36,210 nucleotides of DNA from JAZLIL01 sp045617405 (GTDB lineage: Bacteria > Bacillota > Clostridia > Lachnospirales > Lachnospiraceae), in assembly GCA_045617405.1 (NCBI GenBank), contig JAZLIL010000027.1, positions 1-36,210 of the forward strand, written 5' to 3'. The position numbers and the translations under genes are program-made. Numbering within the stretch: the first letter of the stretch is position 1; the number at the start of each line of letters is the position of its first letter. The notes under the pieces are model-generated. The model was not told where the DNA came from. It ran no database searches and saw only the letters and a list, made by a program, of their open reading frames with translations. Shown in pieces: positions 1 through 10,000 of this stretch.

Positions 1-2197
1 CGTGCATAATCTTTGCAGGATAGCATGCCGTGTCAGACGGAATTGAAAACTGTCCCTTTTCATATGTCCTTCTTGTCGACATCTTTGAAACGGTTACCTT
101 GAAATTCAGTTCCGAAAAAATCCCGAACCACAGGGGCAAAAGCTCAAACATGCCAAGTGACATAGGGAATCCGACTGTTCCCCTGTATTCTCTGTCATCC
201 CACTTATGCCCAATAAATCTCTTTGTCAGATACTCACGCTTGAATCTGTAAAGATCGGGTTTTTCCTCAGATACGGCATTCTTAAGCCCAAGACCCTTCT
301 CACACTGATTACCCGAAATAAAACGTCTTCCGTCACTGAAGGTATTCACTGTCAGATGGCATTTGTTTGTACAGCCTCCGCAGATGGCCGCTTTAGCCTC
401 GTGTGTGAAATCAGACAGCTCCTTTTGTGTGATAATGTGCGACTCCCTGCACTTCATTGAATACATCGCAGCTCCGTAAGCACCCATAAGACCCGCAATA
501 TCCGGTCTCACAACGTTACGGTCCAGTTCCTTTTCAAATGCGCGAAGAACCGCGTCGTTGCAGAAGGTTCCGCCCTGAACCACCACGTTGTCACCGAGCT
601 CGTTTGCGCTGTTTGCCCGGATGACCTTATAAAGAGCATTCTTGATAACACTGATTGAAAGACCGGCAGAGATGTCCTCTACCGTTGCGCCCTCCTTCTG
701 TGACTGCTTGACACTTGAATTCATGAATACTGTACAACGGCTTCCGAGGTTTGCCGGAGCCTTTGCAAAAATGCCCCTGGCGGCAAAATCGGCTATCGAA
801 TGTCCCATTGACCTTGCAAATGTCTCGAGGAACGAACCGCACCCCGACGAACATGCTTCGTTGAGCATAATGCTGTCGATTGCACCGTTCTTTATCTTAA
901 AGCACTTAATATCCTGTCCTCCGATGTCGAGAATAAAATCGACTGCAGGCAGGAAATACTTTGCAGCGGTAAAATGCGCTATCGTCTCAACAATACCGAG
1001 GTCTATCCCAAAAGCATTCTTCATCAGCTCCTCGCCGTATCCCGTGACAGCACTTCCGCAGATGGTGATGCGATCTCCTGTGAGCTCGTAAATCTTCTCA
1101 AGCTGATCCTTTATAACAACAACCGGATTACCCTTGTTGGATGAGTAATACTCATAGAGAATTTCCCTGTTTTCTCCGATCAAAACAAGCTTTGTTGTTG
1201 TACTTCCCGAATCTATTCCAAGATAAGCCCTGCCCGTATAAGTGCTGATGTCTCCCTTAAGTACGCAGGCTTTTGCATGGCGCTTTCTGAATTCTTCATA
1301 CTCTTCGTCATTCTCAAAAAGGGGCTCAAGCCTGTTCGTCGCATGCTTTCCCTCCGCTGCCTTTCTGACTCTCGCTATAAGATCGTCAATCATAAAGCTC
1401 TTTTCATCCTTGTCGGCATAGAGTGATGCGCCGTATGCTACGGTAAACCGGCCATATTCGGGGAAAACGGCGTTTTCATCAGAAAGCTTAAGAGTCTCTT
1501 TGAATCTCAGACGAAGTCCTTTGCAGAAATAGAGCGGACCTCCGAGGAAAAGCACCTTTCCCCTGATACGCCTGCCCTGTGCAAGTCCGGCAATGGTCTG
1601 ATTGACAACTGCCTGATAGATACTTGCCGCAATATCCTCCTTTTTCGCTCCCTGGTTGATTAGCGGCTGGATGTCGGTCTTGGCAAACACGCCGCAGCGT
1701 GATGCAACCGGATAGAGACGCCCGTAATTGAGCGCCAGCCTGTCAAGCTCCTCTACGCTAATACCGAGAAGACTCGCCATCTGGTCGATAAATGCACCTG
1801 TGCCGCCTGCACAGGTTCCGTTCATTCTCTCCTCCGTACCTCTGTCAAAGAAGATTATCTTAGCATCCTCTCCACCAAGCTCGATAACGCAGCTTGTATC
1901 GGGTTCAAGGCGCTTAACCGCCTCACCTGTGGCAAAGACCTCCTGAACAAAGGGAATGCCCGTTTCATCCGCAAGTCCAAGACCTGCTGAACCCGAAATA
2001 GCGGTCTTTACAGGCCGCGTTCCGCATAATTCCTTTAAACATAAAAGAATTTCAAGAGTCTTCTCACGTACTCTTGAAAAGTGCCTTTCATATGTTTCAA
2101 ACAGCTTGTTTTCTCCGTCTAAAAGAACAGCCTTTACGGTAGTTGAACCGATGTCGATTCCGAGCGACAACGGTTCTTTCTTCATTGTTTCGTTCAT
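1..2197 (-). CDS. 2-hydroxyacyl-CoA dehydratase activase, large form (partial, C-terminus beyond window)
   Basis: The reading frame is open for 732 codons from an ATG preceded by GGAG at 6-nt spacing and runs off the left edge, so the stop is not seen. The protein has two successive ASKHA-type ATPase modules (BcrAD/BadFG family). The first begins with GIDIGSTTVKA near residue 11 and carries CAGGTGAF near residue 128. The second begins with GIDSGSTTTK near residue 320 and carries the matching SSGCGSF motif. The visible end enters the cysteine-bearing DUF2229-type region (DTACYPAK). In this family, ATP hydrolysis by an iron-sulfur activase drives one-electron reduction of a partner dehydratase. 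The long two-module form, usually about 1400 residues in the examples I know, has no firmly known substrate. No dehydratase subunits are visible here. It is the last visible gene of the minus-strand operon, 34 bp after rng. An alternative start 12 bp downstream lacks an equally good ribosome binding site. Confidence 0.9.
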   Translation of the reverse strand, partial: MNETMKKEPLSLGIDIGSTTVKAVLLDGENKLFETYERHFSRVREKTLEILLCLKELCGTRPVKTAISGSAGLGLADETGIPFVQEVFATGEAVKRLEPDTSCVIELGGEDAKIIFFDRGTEERMNGTCAGGTGAFIDQMASLLGISVEELDRLALNYGRLYPVASRCGVFAKTDIQPLINQGAKKEDIAASIYQAVVNQTIAGLAQGRRIRGKVLFLGGPLYFCKGLRLRFKETLKLSDENAVFPEYGRFTVAYGASLYADKDEKSFMIDDLIARVRKAAEGKHATNRLEPLFENDEEYEEFRKRHAKACVLKGDISTYTGRAYLGIDSGSTTTKLVLIGENREILYEYYSSNKGNPVVVIKDQLEKIYELTGDRITICGSAVTGYGEELMKNAFGIDLGIVETIAHFTAAKYFLPAVDFILDIGGQDIKCFKIKNGAIDSIMLNEACSSGCGSFLETFARSMGHSIADFAARGIFAKAPANLGSRCTVFMNSSVKQSQKEGATVEDISAGLSISVIKNALYKVIRANSANELGDNVVVQGGTFCNDAVLRAFEKELDRNVVRPDIAGLMGAYGAAMYSMKCRESHIITQKELSDFTHEAKAAICGGCTNKCHLTVNTFSDGRRFISGNQCEKGLGLKNAVSEEKPDLYRFKREYLTKRFIGHKWDDREYRGTVGFPMSLGMFELLPLWFGIFSELNFKVTVSKMSTRRTYEKGQFSIPSDTACYPAKIMH

Positions 2198-2231
2198 ATC
2201 ATTCTCCGGTGACTTTCACTGTCAGTCTCTG

Positions 2232-3419
2232 TTAGGATTTTACCTGCTCGCTGAGGGGCTTTCTGACTTTCTTCCTCGTAATTTCAACCAGTCCGAGTGC
2301 CGTCATGTCAACTAATGTAGTCTTTATCGGATCTTTTTTCAAGAGTTTATCTAATTTTTCGAGAAGCATCTGTTTGTGCTCCTCCTCCTGCATGTCAATA
2401 AAATCTACTATGATGATTCCGGAAAGATTGCGCAGCCTTATCTGCTTCGCAATTTCCTTTGCAGCCTCCCTGTTGATTCTGAAGAACTGCTCCTCGCTTG
2501 AAACACGGCTCTTTATCGCTTTTCCCGTGTTGACGTCAATCACGTTCATCGCTTCAGTTTCATTGATGACAAGATATGCACCCGAATCAAGCCAGACCTT
2601 CTCCGAAAGAGCTGCCTGAAGCTTGTTGCTGATACCGTACAGGGCATCGAGCGACAGACTCTCATCCTCGTAGAAAGTCAGCTTCTCGATGTCACGATCC
2701 TTCGTCATCGTCATGTAATCTCTGATATTCTCGTAGACTTCCCTGATGTCCGTCTTTATCTCATCTATCTCAGAGGTATAGCCGTCCCTGACTTCCCAGA
2801 GATACGTAGGCGGCGCTTGATAAAGGCATGTAAAGCAGTTGAAATGAACACCGTAGTCAACAAGACTCCTGTAATCACTTTCAAGTCTCTCCACCTCTGC
2901 CGTTATCTGCGATGCATCGGCATCCTGGCAGTTTGTTCTTGCAATGATACCGAACGAACTCTTAATGTAGGGGGCAAGAAGCTCCTTCAGCTCCCTTCTT
3001 CTGCCCTCGTCGGTGATTTTTGCACTCATTCCGAGACGCGCTGCGCCGTGTGAAAGCACCACATACTTTCCAGTCAGGGAAAAGTCAACAGTCGCAACAG
3101 GGGCCTTTCTGCTCTTGTCCTCCCTTACTATCTGAACTATGAGCTCGTCACCCTCACGTATTTTTCCTCTTCTGTTTTCATTTGCAAAAACAGGTCTCGC
3201 TTTCTCGTCGATAGGCAGATAGCATGTCTTGCCGTCCTCGATTTCAACAAAGGCGGCATTGATGTTCTTAACGATGTTTTTGACCCTTCCGACGTAGATG
3301 TTTCCGAGAGTCTTTTCCTCGCCTTCCCTGTCCGCCTGAATCTTAAGAAGCTCGTCAGGCGAAAAGAGCGCCGTTATCATCCTGTTCCCGTTTTTTGTAA
3401 TGATTATCCTGTTTCCCAT
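2232..3419 (-). CDS. rng: Ribonuclease E/G family endoribonuclease (RNase G)
   Basis: This 395-residue protein matches the RNase E/G catalytic core. An S1-like RNA-binding stretch begins at residue 38 (LGNIYVGRVKNI). An RNase H-like core carries the two metal-binding aspartates, D295 in NVIDVNTGK and D339 in IIIVDFIDM. The family cleaves single-stranded RNA, mainly in mRNA decay and rRNA maturation, in the cytoplasm. The protein stops shortly after EITRKKVRKPLSEQ, so the Zn-link cysteine motif and small C-terminal domain of the E. coli enzymes are absent. The start ATG follows GAGGGAAA. It lies 25 bp after the DUF2344 gene, and radical-SAM pair plus RNase G is a common order in Clostridia. 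The ribosomal genes rplU and rpmA that often follow are not here; a dehydratase activase follows instead. Confidence 0.93.
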   Translation of the reverse strand: MGNRIIITKNGNRMITALFSPDELLKIQADREGEEKTLGNIYVGRVKNIVKNINAAFVEIEDGKTCYLPIDEKARPVFANENRRGKIREGDELIVQIVREDKSRKAPVATVDFSLTGKYVVLSHGAARLGMSAKITDEGRRRELKELLAPYIKSSFGIIARTNCQDADASQITAEVERLESDYRSLVDYGVHFNCFTCLYQAPPTYLWEVRDGYTSEIDEIKTDIREVYENIRDYMTMTKDRDIEKLTFYEDESLSLDALYGISNKLQAALSEKVWLDSGAYLVINETEAMNVIDVNTGKAIKSRVSSEEQFFRINREAAKEIAKQIRLRNLSGIIIVDFIDMQEEEHKQMLLEKLDKLLKKDPIKTTLVDMTALGLVEITRKKVRKPLSEQVKS

Positions 3420-3444
3420 TTTCCCTCACATCAGCTACTGTACA

Positions 3445-4251
3445 CTACAGTCCTATCTCCCCGATCGGGATGAAATCTTCGCCGTAAATCTCCATCCTGT
3501 GTATCTGATATGCTGCCTCATTATACGAAATCCCGAAATAATCTGCCATCGCCAAAAGGACAAGCTCAGGCCGGATGTTCATCTCATTTCCTGCCGCAAG
3601 CCGCATATAAAGTACATTCCCGTTGTCGTAAATATCTGCGTGCTCTTCGTTTCCGGCATAAAATGAGCTTACTTCACCTTTAGCGTAAAACGTCCCGCGA
3701 TCCGGCGTAATCATTTTGATGTACGGAATCAGATCCACCTCTCTTGTTAACTTTTTGCTCTTCTTTGTCACAATGATTGTGTTTTGTGAAAGGAATTCAC
3801 TGACATCATCCCTGCTAAAACCACGCCCGACATTGTATCCGTCCTTGATACTCACCCTGTAATCTGCTGCCTTTGTCAGTGTCATGGCATCCGGGCGATG
3901 AACATTGGGAAGCTTCTTTGGAAGTACCCTGACTTCAAGGATGGCAATCCCCTCCGAAACAGCCCGTGAAAGCTTTTCAAAAAGCTCCTTCTCCACCTCT
4001 TTCGCGGCGGAAGAATCCGAGAGCTGATCCTCAAGCGGATGTGAAAGCTCCAGTTCAAGATACTCGGCATCGCTTGTGATTCCCACTCCGATCGGCGGAG
4101 TAAACGTCATCATCTGGTGAGGATGAAAACCTTCCGAGTACTTTACATCGATGCCCGCCCTTCTGACAGCCTTCTGAAAGTACCTGACCACATCCAGATG
4201 CCCTATGAATTTTACAACGCCGTACTTGGCAAATCTCAACCTGATAGTCAT
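3445..4251 (-). CDS. TIGR03936/DUF2344 family protein, partner of a radical SAM protein
   Basis: This 268-residue protein opens with the family hallmark RLRFAKYGVVKFIGHLDV, followed by RAGIDVKYSEGFHPH and a PPIGVGITS stretch. It matches DUF2344 (TIGR03936), a domain found either fused to or directly downstream of TIGR03960 radical SAM proteins. Its start ATG overlaps the TGA of the radical SAM gene by 4 bp (ATGA), with GAGGTG inside the upstream gene as ribosome binding site, so the two are probably translationally coupled and act together. The biochemical role is unknown. The C-terminal half (PIGEIGL end) is less conserved. No transmembrane segment or signal peptide is visible. Confidence 0.92.
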   Translation of the reverse strand: MTIRLRFAKYGVVKFIGHLDVVRYFQKAVRRAGIDVKYSEGFHPHQMMTFTPPIGVGITSDAEYLELELSHPLEDQLSDSSAAKEVEKELFEKLSRAVSEGIAILEVRVLPKKLPNVHRPDAMTLTKAADYRVSIKDGYNVGRGFSRDDVSEFLSQNTIIVTKKSKKLTREVDLIPYIKMITPDRGTFYAKGEVSSFYAGNEEHADIYDNGNVLYMRLAAGNEMNIRPELVLLAMADYFGISYNEAAYQIHRMEIYGEDFIPIGEIGL

Positions 4252-6119
4252 TCTTTAACACCTCTGTTAACGCAGATTCCGCACTCCCACGCTTTTGCGC
4301 CGCAGCCCGAGCACTGCTCGCGGCAGTTTTTCGTAACCTTCCCGGCAAGGCCGTTTACGTACTCTCTTCGAAGGAATTCCTTCCTTACGCCCGCGTCGAT
4401 AAAATCCCACGGGAAAAGCTCATCCCCGCCGCGCTCTCTTGTTACGTAGAAATCTACATCAAAGCCTGTATTCTCAATGGCTTTCTTCCATTTGTCATAT
4501 GAAAAGCATTCGGTCCATGAATCAAAGATGCACCCGAGTCTGTATGCCTCAAGAATAAGTTTTGATACTCTTCTGTCTCCTCTTGCGAAAAGAGCCTCAA
4601 GAACGCTTGTCTGTGAATCATGCCAGTTGTAGGTGATGCTTTTGTTATTAAGCTGTTCCTTAAGTGACGAGGCAAGAACGCCCGTCCTTCTTAAATACTC
4701 ATCAGGTCTTATCTGAGCCGCCCACTGGAAAGGTGTAAAAGGCTTCGGAACAAAGAACGCTGTCGATATTGTGATATCAGCCTTTCTCGGCCGCTGCTCC
4801 TTCGGAAGTGTATAGTACTGCCTTGCGATTTTGTCGGAAAGAACGGCAATTGCGGATACATCTTCATCTGTCTCCGTGGGAAGTCCAAGCATAAAGTAGA
4901 GCTTCACCTGATTCCATCCGAGCCTGAATGCGTCCATGGAGCCGGAAAAGATGTCATCCTCGGTAAGTCCCTTGTTGATTACGTTTCGAAGCCTCTGGGT
5001 TCCAGCCTCCGGAGCAAAAGTAACGCTTGACTTCCGGACATCCTGAATCTTTCCCATTACATCAAGGGCAAAAGAATCGATTCTTAACGAAGGCAGGGAA
5101 ATGTTGACTCTCTGCTTTCCCATCTCATCTATCAGATAGTAGACAAGCTCCGAAAGGCCTGTATAGTCGCTTGAGCTAAGAGAACTGAGTGAAATCTCCT
5201 CATAGCCCGTATTCCTGACCATCTCGCAGGCACGCTCCTTAAGGAATTTGACGTCCCTCTCCCTGATCGGTCTGTAGATCATTCCCGCCTGACAGAATCG
5301 GCATCCTCTGATGCAGCCTCTCTGAATCTCAAGAACGACCCTGTCCTGAACAGGTCTGATAAACGGAACAATGGGCTTTGCCGGATAATATGTATCCGCA
5401 AGATCCTTAACCACCTGTTTCCTGATTATCCGCTTCGCTTCACTTACAAGGGGTTCAAAGCTCTTAAGCGTCCCGTCTTCATTGTAGGAGGGTTCATAAA
5501 ATGAAGGTACATAGATTCCCTCTATTCCGGCAAGGAGCTTAAGAATCTGTACCCTTCCCTTTCCTTCCTTTTTTGCCTTCTTAAAAGTATCGAGTACTTC
5601 ATAATACACGGTCTCTCCTTCTCCGATGTAGAAAAGATCGAAGAAATCGGCTATCGGCTCGGGATTGAAAACGCAGGGGCCGCCTCCGATAACGAGCGGA
5701 CAGTCCTCATCTCTTTCCGAGGCAAGAATCGGAATCTGCGAAAGATCGAGTATCTGAAGCACATTTGTGTAACACATCTCATACTGCAAAGTAATTCCGA
5801 GAAAATCAAAATCTTTGACGGGCCGCTGTGATTCGAGCGCAAAAAGAGGGATATTTTCCTCCCTCATGATAGCATCAAGATCTGTCCAGGGAGAATAAAC
5901 CCTCTGACACCAGGTATCCTCCCGTCTGTTTAACATATCGTAAATAATCTGGATTCCAAGATGCGACATTCCGACCTCGTAGCTGTCGGGAAAGCACATA
6001 CAGAAATTGATATCAACATCGTCGAAATCCTTTACGCATGCATTGACTTCATGGCCGATATAACTTGCCGGCTTGTCAACCTTCATAAGAATCTCGTCGC
6101 TAAGTGCAAGCTTTCTCAT
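4248..6119 (-). CDS. TIGR03960 family B12-binding-type radical SAM protein
   Basis: A 623-residue protein with an N-terminal B12-binding-like fold (CMCFPDSYEVGMSHLG) and a central radical SAM domain. The C-x3-C-x2-C iron-sulfur motif is RGCIRGCRFC, cysteines 269, 273 and 276. A cysteine-rich tail (CREQCSGCGAKAWECGIC) may hold an extra metal site. The family generates a 5'-deoxyadenosyl radical from S-adenosylmethionine, but its substrate is unknown. I start it at MRKLALSDEI because family members begin this way and because GGAG lies 10 nt upstream. Longer in-frame starts at 6149 and 6173 would overlap the preceding gene and lack a ribosome binding site. It is coupled to DUF2344 downstream and follows the 77-residue gene by 16 bp. 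Confidence 0.93.
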   Translation of the reverse strand: MRKLALSDEILMKVDKPASYIGHEVNACVKDFDDVDINFCMCFPDSYEVGMSHLGIQIIYDMLNRREDTWCQRVYSPWTDLDAIMREENIPLFALESQRPVKDFDFLGITLQYEMCYTNVLQILDLSQIPILASERDEDCPLVIGGGPCVFNPEPIADFFDLFYIGEGETVYYEVLDTFKKAKKEGKGRVQILKLLAGIEGIYVPSFYEPSYNEDGTLKSFEPLVSEAKRIIRKQVVKDLADTYYPAKPIVPFIRPVQDRVVLEIQRGCIRGCRFCQAGMIYRPIRERDVKFLKERACEMVRNTGYEEISLSSLSSSDYTGLSELVYYLIDEMGKQRVNISLPSLRIDSFALDVMGKIQDVRKSSVTFAPEAGTQRLRNVINKGLTEDDIFSGSMDAFRLGWNQVKLYFMLGLPTETDEDVSAIAVLSDKIARQYYTLPKEQRPRKADITISTAFFVPKPFTPFQWAAQIRPDEYLRRTGVLASSLKEQLNNKSITYNWHDSQTSVLEALFARGDRRVSKLILEAYRLGCIFDSWTECFSYDKWKKAIENTGFDVDFYVTRERGGDELFPWDFIDAGVRKEFLRREYVNGLAGKVTKNCREQCSGCGAKAWECGICVNRGVKE

Positions 6120-6135
6120 AAAACTCTGGCTCCAA

Positions 6136-6369
6136 TCAAATCTGTTCATCCGGAGTAAAACCGTACCTCTCACGAAGTCCGTCAGTGACGAGCTCGTAGA
6201 TGATACATCCGTCCTCCGCTACACTTTTCTCTATCGAGGAATGCTCCGGTGTATACCTTAATGCAATGTAATCATCGGTATCATCCGTTTCCACAAAGCT
6301 GAAGAACACGTCCCTCATCTGATTTCCACTGCAGGAATTGAAGATCTCCCTGCAAAGCTCATATCTCAT
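6136..6369 (-). CDS. Conserved-looking small protein of unknown function (77 aa)
   Basis: I do not recognise this protein. It is 77 residues, acidic, with no membrane segment, and has two cysteines (C6, C13) near the N-terminus in LCREIFNSC and one at C54 in EDGCIIYELV. The start ATG has a clear GGAG 6 nt upstream, and the gene sits 9 bp after the cyclic-nucleotide-binding gene and 16 bp before the radical SAM gene. The tight spacing on both sides and the good ribosome binding site argue that it is real and co-transcribed. The fold may be a small alpha/beta domain: a helix (residues 4-12), then strands around VFFSFVE and YIALRYT. A role linked to either neighbour is only a guess from position. 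Confidence 0.75.
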   Translation of the reverse strand: MRYELCREIFNSCSGNQMRDVFFSFVETDDTDDYIALRYTPEHSSIEKSVAEDGCIIYELVTDGLRERYGFTPDEQI

Positions 6370-6378
6370 ATACCGCTC

Positions 6379-6930
6379 CTATTCATGATAGGCAAGTCTG
6401 TTCATCTGCGAAATGCCCTGTGATAAAAACTTAAGCAAAAAGAAGATGTTCTTCGGATTCTCCCTGACCATGGCAACATAATCTGCGTAGTTCATGGTAG
6501 CTATCGTCTTGTACTTTTCCTGCTTTGTGAACTGGAACACGAGCCTCTTATTGTCAGAATCAACGATATTCAGCATGTTATCAAGTCTTACAAGCATGTT
6601 TTTACAAAGCTTGTATGACAAATCCGTATCCGCAGCAAGAAGCTTAAGAAAATCAGGCTCATCCATTTCGATGGCAGCGGTTCCCGACTCAACAACAAGT
6701 ATGGTTGCCGATCTCGGTGTCCCTTCAAGCAAAGACATCTCACCAAATACTGTTCCCGGAACAAACGTAAAAACTGTCTTATTGCTCCTGGTGTATGAGT
6801 TGATTACTGTCTTTGCCGAACCCTGAAGCAGCAAAAAAGCCGTTGCACCCGCATCACCTTCTCTGCATATAAAATCGCCCTTCTGATACGTTCGAAGTTT
6901 TCCAATCTTCCTTATAGCCTCTATATTCAT
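6379..6930 (-). CDS. Cyclic nucleotide-binding domain protein without DNA-binding domain
   Basis: A 183-residue protein whose first 120 residues form a cNMP-binding domain. The phosphate-binding cassette is recognisable as FGEMSLLEGTPRSAT (residues 62-76), with the glutamate (E64) and arginine (R73) that contact the nucleotide in CAP/PKA-type domains both present. The C-terminal 60 residues are helical and end in FLLKFLSQGISQMNRLAYHE. No helix-turn-helix is visible, so it is not a Crp/Fnr regulator of the usual build and may act by protein contact. It has a strong ribosome binding site (GGAGGGAGAAGAG) and is the first gene after the promoter at 6980-7008, heading the radical-SAM/RNase G operon. 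The ligand is unknown. Confidence 0.85.
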   Translation of the reverse strand: MNIEAIRKIGKLRTYQKGDFICREGDAGATAFLLLQGSAKTVINSYTRSNKTVFTFVPGTVFGEMSLLEGTPRSATILVVESGTAAIEMDEPDFLKLLAADTDLSYKLCKNMLVRLDNMLNIVDSDNKRLVFQFTKQEKYKTIATMNYADYVAMVRENPKNIFFLLKFLSQGISQMNRLAYHE

Positions 6931-6979
6931 TCTCTTCTCCCTCCGCTTTGCTTAGACGGTCGTTCTCCCTTAACGTTTA

Positions 6980-7008
6980 ATTATATCATCTGATTATTTA
7001 ATCTTCAA
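6980..7008 (-). promoter_or_regulatory. Sigma-A-type promoter with extended -10
   Basis: Read on the minus strand, the -35 box is TTGAAG (7003-7008) and the -10 box is TATAAT (6980-6985). They are separated by exactly 17 nt, and TGA directly before TATAAT gives an extended -10 element. It lies about 50 bp before the start of the cyclic-nucleotide-binding gene and just past the SNF2 helicase stop. It therefore probably opens the 1-6930 operon. Confidence 0.75.
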
Positions 7009-7021
7009 TCCGGATAAATCG

Positions 7022-10000
7022 TCAAATTGAGAAAACATCCTCGAGCTCTTCCCTTGTCATTCCTGAAATAAACACTTCCTTTGACTGTATGACGGCATCC
7101 GAAAGAAGCCTTTTCTTTTGCTGGAGCTTATAGATTTTTTCCTCAATCGTTCCCCTCGAAAGAAGCTTCACAACATAGACATTCGATTCCTGACCTATCC
7201 TGTAAGCCCTGTCTGTCGCCTGCTCCTCAACTGCCGGATTCCACCACGGATCATAGTGGATAACAGTATCTGCTCCGACAAGGTTAAGACCTGTTCCGCC
7301 GGCCTTAAGTGAAACAAGAAAAACATTCCGCTCTCCCTCATTGAAGCGTCGTACGTACTCCGTCCGTTCATTAAGTGCCGTATCGCCCTCGAGACAGAAG
7401 TAACTGATTCCCATACCCGAAAGCTCCTTTGCTATAATTTCAAGCATCGAAGTGAACTGCGAAAAAATCAGGACACGATGGTCATTTGCTAAGAGATCAG
7501 TCACAAGCTCATTAAGAAGCTGCAGCTTTCCGCTGCCGCCTTCGTAGTTTTCGATAAAGGTCGAAGGATGGCAGCAAATCTGGCGAAGCCTTGTCAGTGC
7601 GGAAAGAATCTGCATTCTTGACCGCTCCATACCCTTTTCTTCGATTTCACAAAACAGCTCCTTCCTGATATCGAGCATGTAGGACATGTAAATCTTTTTC
7701 TGTTCATCTGTAAGATCCGTAACAATCTTCTCCTCGATTTTATCGGGAAGATCCTTAAGCACATCCTTCTTCATCCTTCGAAGGATAAAGGGCGAAATTC
7801 TTCTGTTGAGCCTTTCAAGAACCTGTGTATTTCCCTCCGCAATAGGCTTTTCGTAGTTCTTTACAAATTTACCGTGTGAAAGGAGAAAATTCGGCATAAT
7901 AAAATCAAACACAGACCACAGCTCCGAAAGCGAGTTTTCTATGGGCGTGCCCGTGAGCGCAAATCTGTGCGAAGCCTTCAGAAGCTTTACGCTTCTCGCG
8001 TTAAGCGATGCCGAGTTCTTGATAAACTGCGCCTCATCAACAATGACCGTATCGAACTTTATATCCCTGTAGAGCATCACATCCCGCCGAAGAAGCGGAT
8101 AGGACGTGATTAACACGTCACAGTCTGCGTAACCGTCAATCGCCGCTTTCCTGTCAGCGGGCGTTCCCGAGACGACAACAGCACGTACTGAGGGAGCAAA
8201 GTTTTCGAATTCGTCAAGCCAGTTAAATATGATGGAGCTCGGGCAGACGATAAGGAAACAGTTCGACCCCGTCATTCTCGACTTGATGTAAACAATTGTC
8301 TGGAGCGTCTTTCCAAGTCCCATATCATCTGCAAGAATTCCGCCAAGCCCGCTCACAGACAACAAAGAAAGCCATCTGCAGCCTGTTCTCTGGTATTCCA
8401 TCAGTGTTCCCTCTATACCCTCGGGTACACTGTACTCTTCCGTTGTCGGCGTTAGAATCCTGTCAATGAGCGACTTGAAGCCCTCATCCTTTTCTACTTC
8501 AAAATCAAACCCTGAAAGTGCATCCTCGAGATAAAACGCGCTGCTCTTCGAAACAACAAAGCCGTTATCGCTCAAATTCCCCGAGGAAACGCCAAGATCG
8601 TCTATCATGTCGGAAAGCCTTTGCATATTCTTCTCAAGAAGATCGATGAAGCTGCCGTCCTCAAGCCTGTAATACTTCTTTCTGACCTTGAGTGCCCTGA
8701 AAAGATTGCGAAGCTCTTCGCCTGACATATCCTCCATGGAAAGCTCGACATCAAGAAGCTCACTGCCCTCGTTCATGCGGACGCCGATCTTCATCGAACC
8801 TGCGGGCCTGATGGCAATCTTTCTGAAATCTTCGGAATAATAGAGCGTACAGTTCTTAAAAATCTCCTCCTTATCCTTCATGACAAAATCGTAGACCGCA
8901 TTGTCATTTTTAAGGTAATAGAAATTACTTCTCGGCTCGAACGAAAGGCTTTCAAGGCTCTCTCTGACCCGGTTCTCCTGCTCTGTCTTTCTCATGAGTA
9001 TGTAAAAATCCGACTTTGGGTTTTCAAAGCATGAAAATTCTATCTCACCGTAGCGGTATTTCACTTCGGCCTTAATTCCGTCCTTGTACTTATCAAAGAA
9101 GATATCGCACTCAAACTCCGGTGAAATATACCTGTCTGCAATCTCATCCGGGATATCGACATCCATACTGTTGCTGATTCTCGGGAGAACCTCCTCGAGA
9201 AATCTCATCTTCTTCTCACCTCTGAAGATGAGCGACGGTCTGTCGGACCCGAGCGATTTAAAGAAGGGGGCAAAATTACGTCTGAAAAGATCATTGGGCA
9301 GAAAAACCGCACCGTTATAGTAGATTAAATCACCGTTTCTTGACAGAGGTATAACCGCCTCCTTGTCCCTGAAATCAAAAATAACGGCGTCCCCGACAAC
9401 ATCGAGGTCGTACTTTATGTTGGGATTTTCCCTGAAAACCCTGCACTTCTCACATATTCTTCCGTAGAAATTAAGGGTAAAGGTGTTCTTTCCGATAATG
9501 TCAAGAAGCTTAACGAGCAAATCATGTGAAAGCACAAGGCTTGTCTTATTGAAAAGCGCAACACTTGAAGGTCCGACGCCGCATAAAAGCTGAAGCTCGT
9601 AAATCTGTCTGAGGAAACAAAGAATTTCTGAGGAAGCACGGTCGAATTCGCTCTCGCTTGCGATGTAGCTGAACTCTTTCCCGAGAATAATGTTGTTTCC
9701 TTCAATATAATCGGTCACAAATCTCTTGAGAGACTGGACCTTGTACATGCGGTTGCTTCCGACCCTGATGGAAAGACTCGCATACTCTCCCGCGCCAAGC
9801 ATTCTGTCCACGGTGATAACGGGCTCGATTCTGAAGATATCCCTGGTTATCGTGATGTCATCCTGCTGCGCAAAGTAATCAAGTACCGCCTGTGCTCTCC
9901 TGTCATCGGGCGACTCGGGCTTTGACGACTTCTCTGCCTCAATATGCCTGAGGATTCGAAGGAGTCCCGCCACGACATGCTTACAGGCACCCTTTTCCTT

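Noticed and set aside
642..1091. A 149-codon plus-strand frame inside the activase gene
   Set aside because: It is antisense to a strongly conserved coding region and shows no domain pattern.
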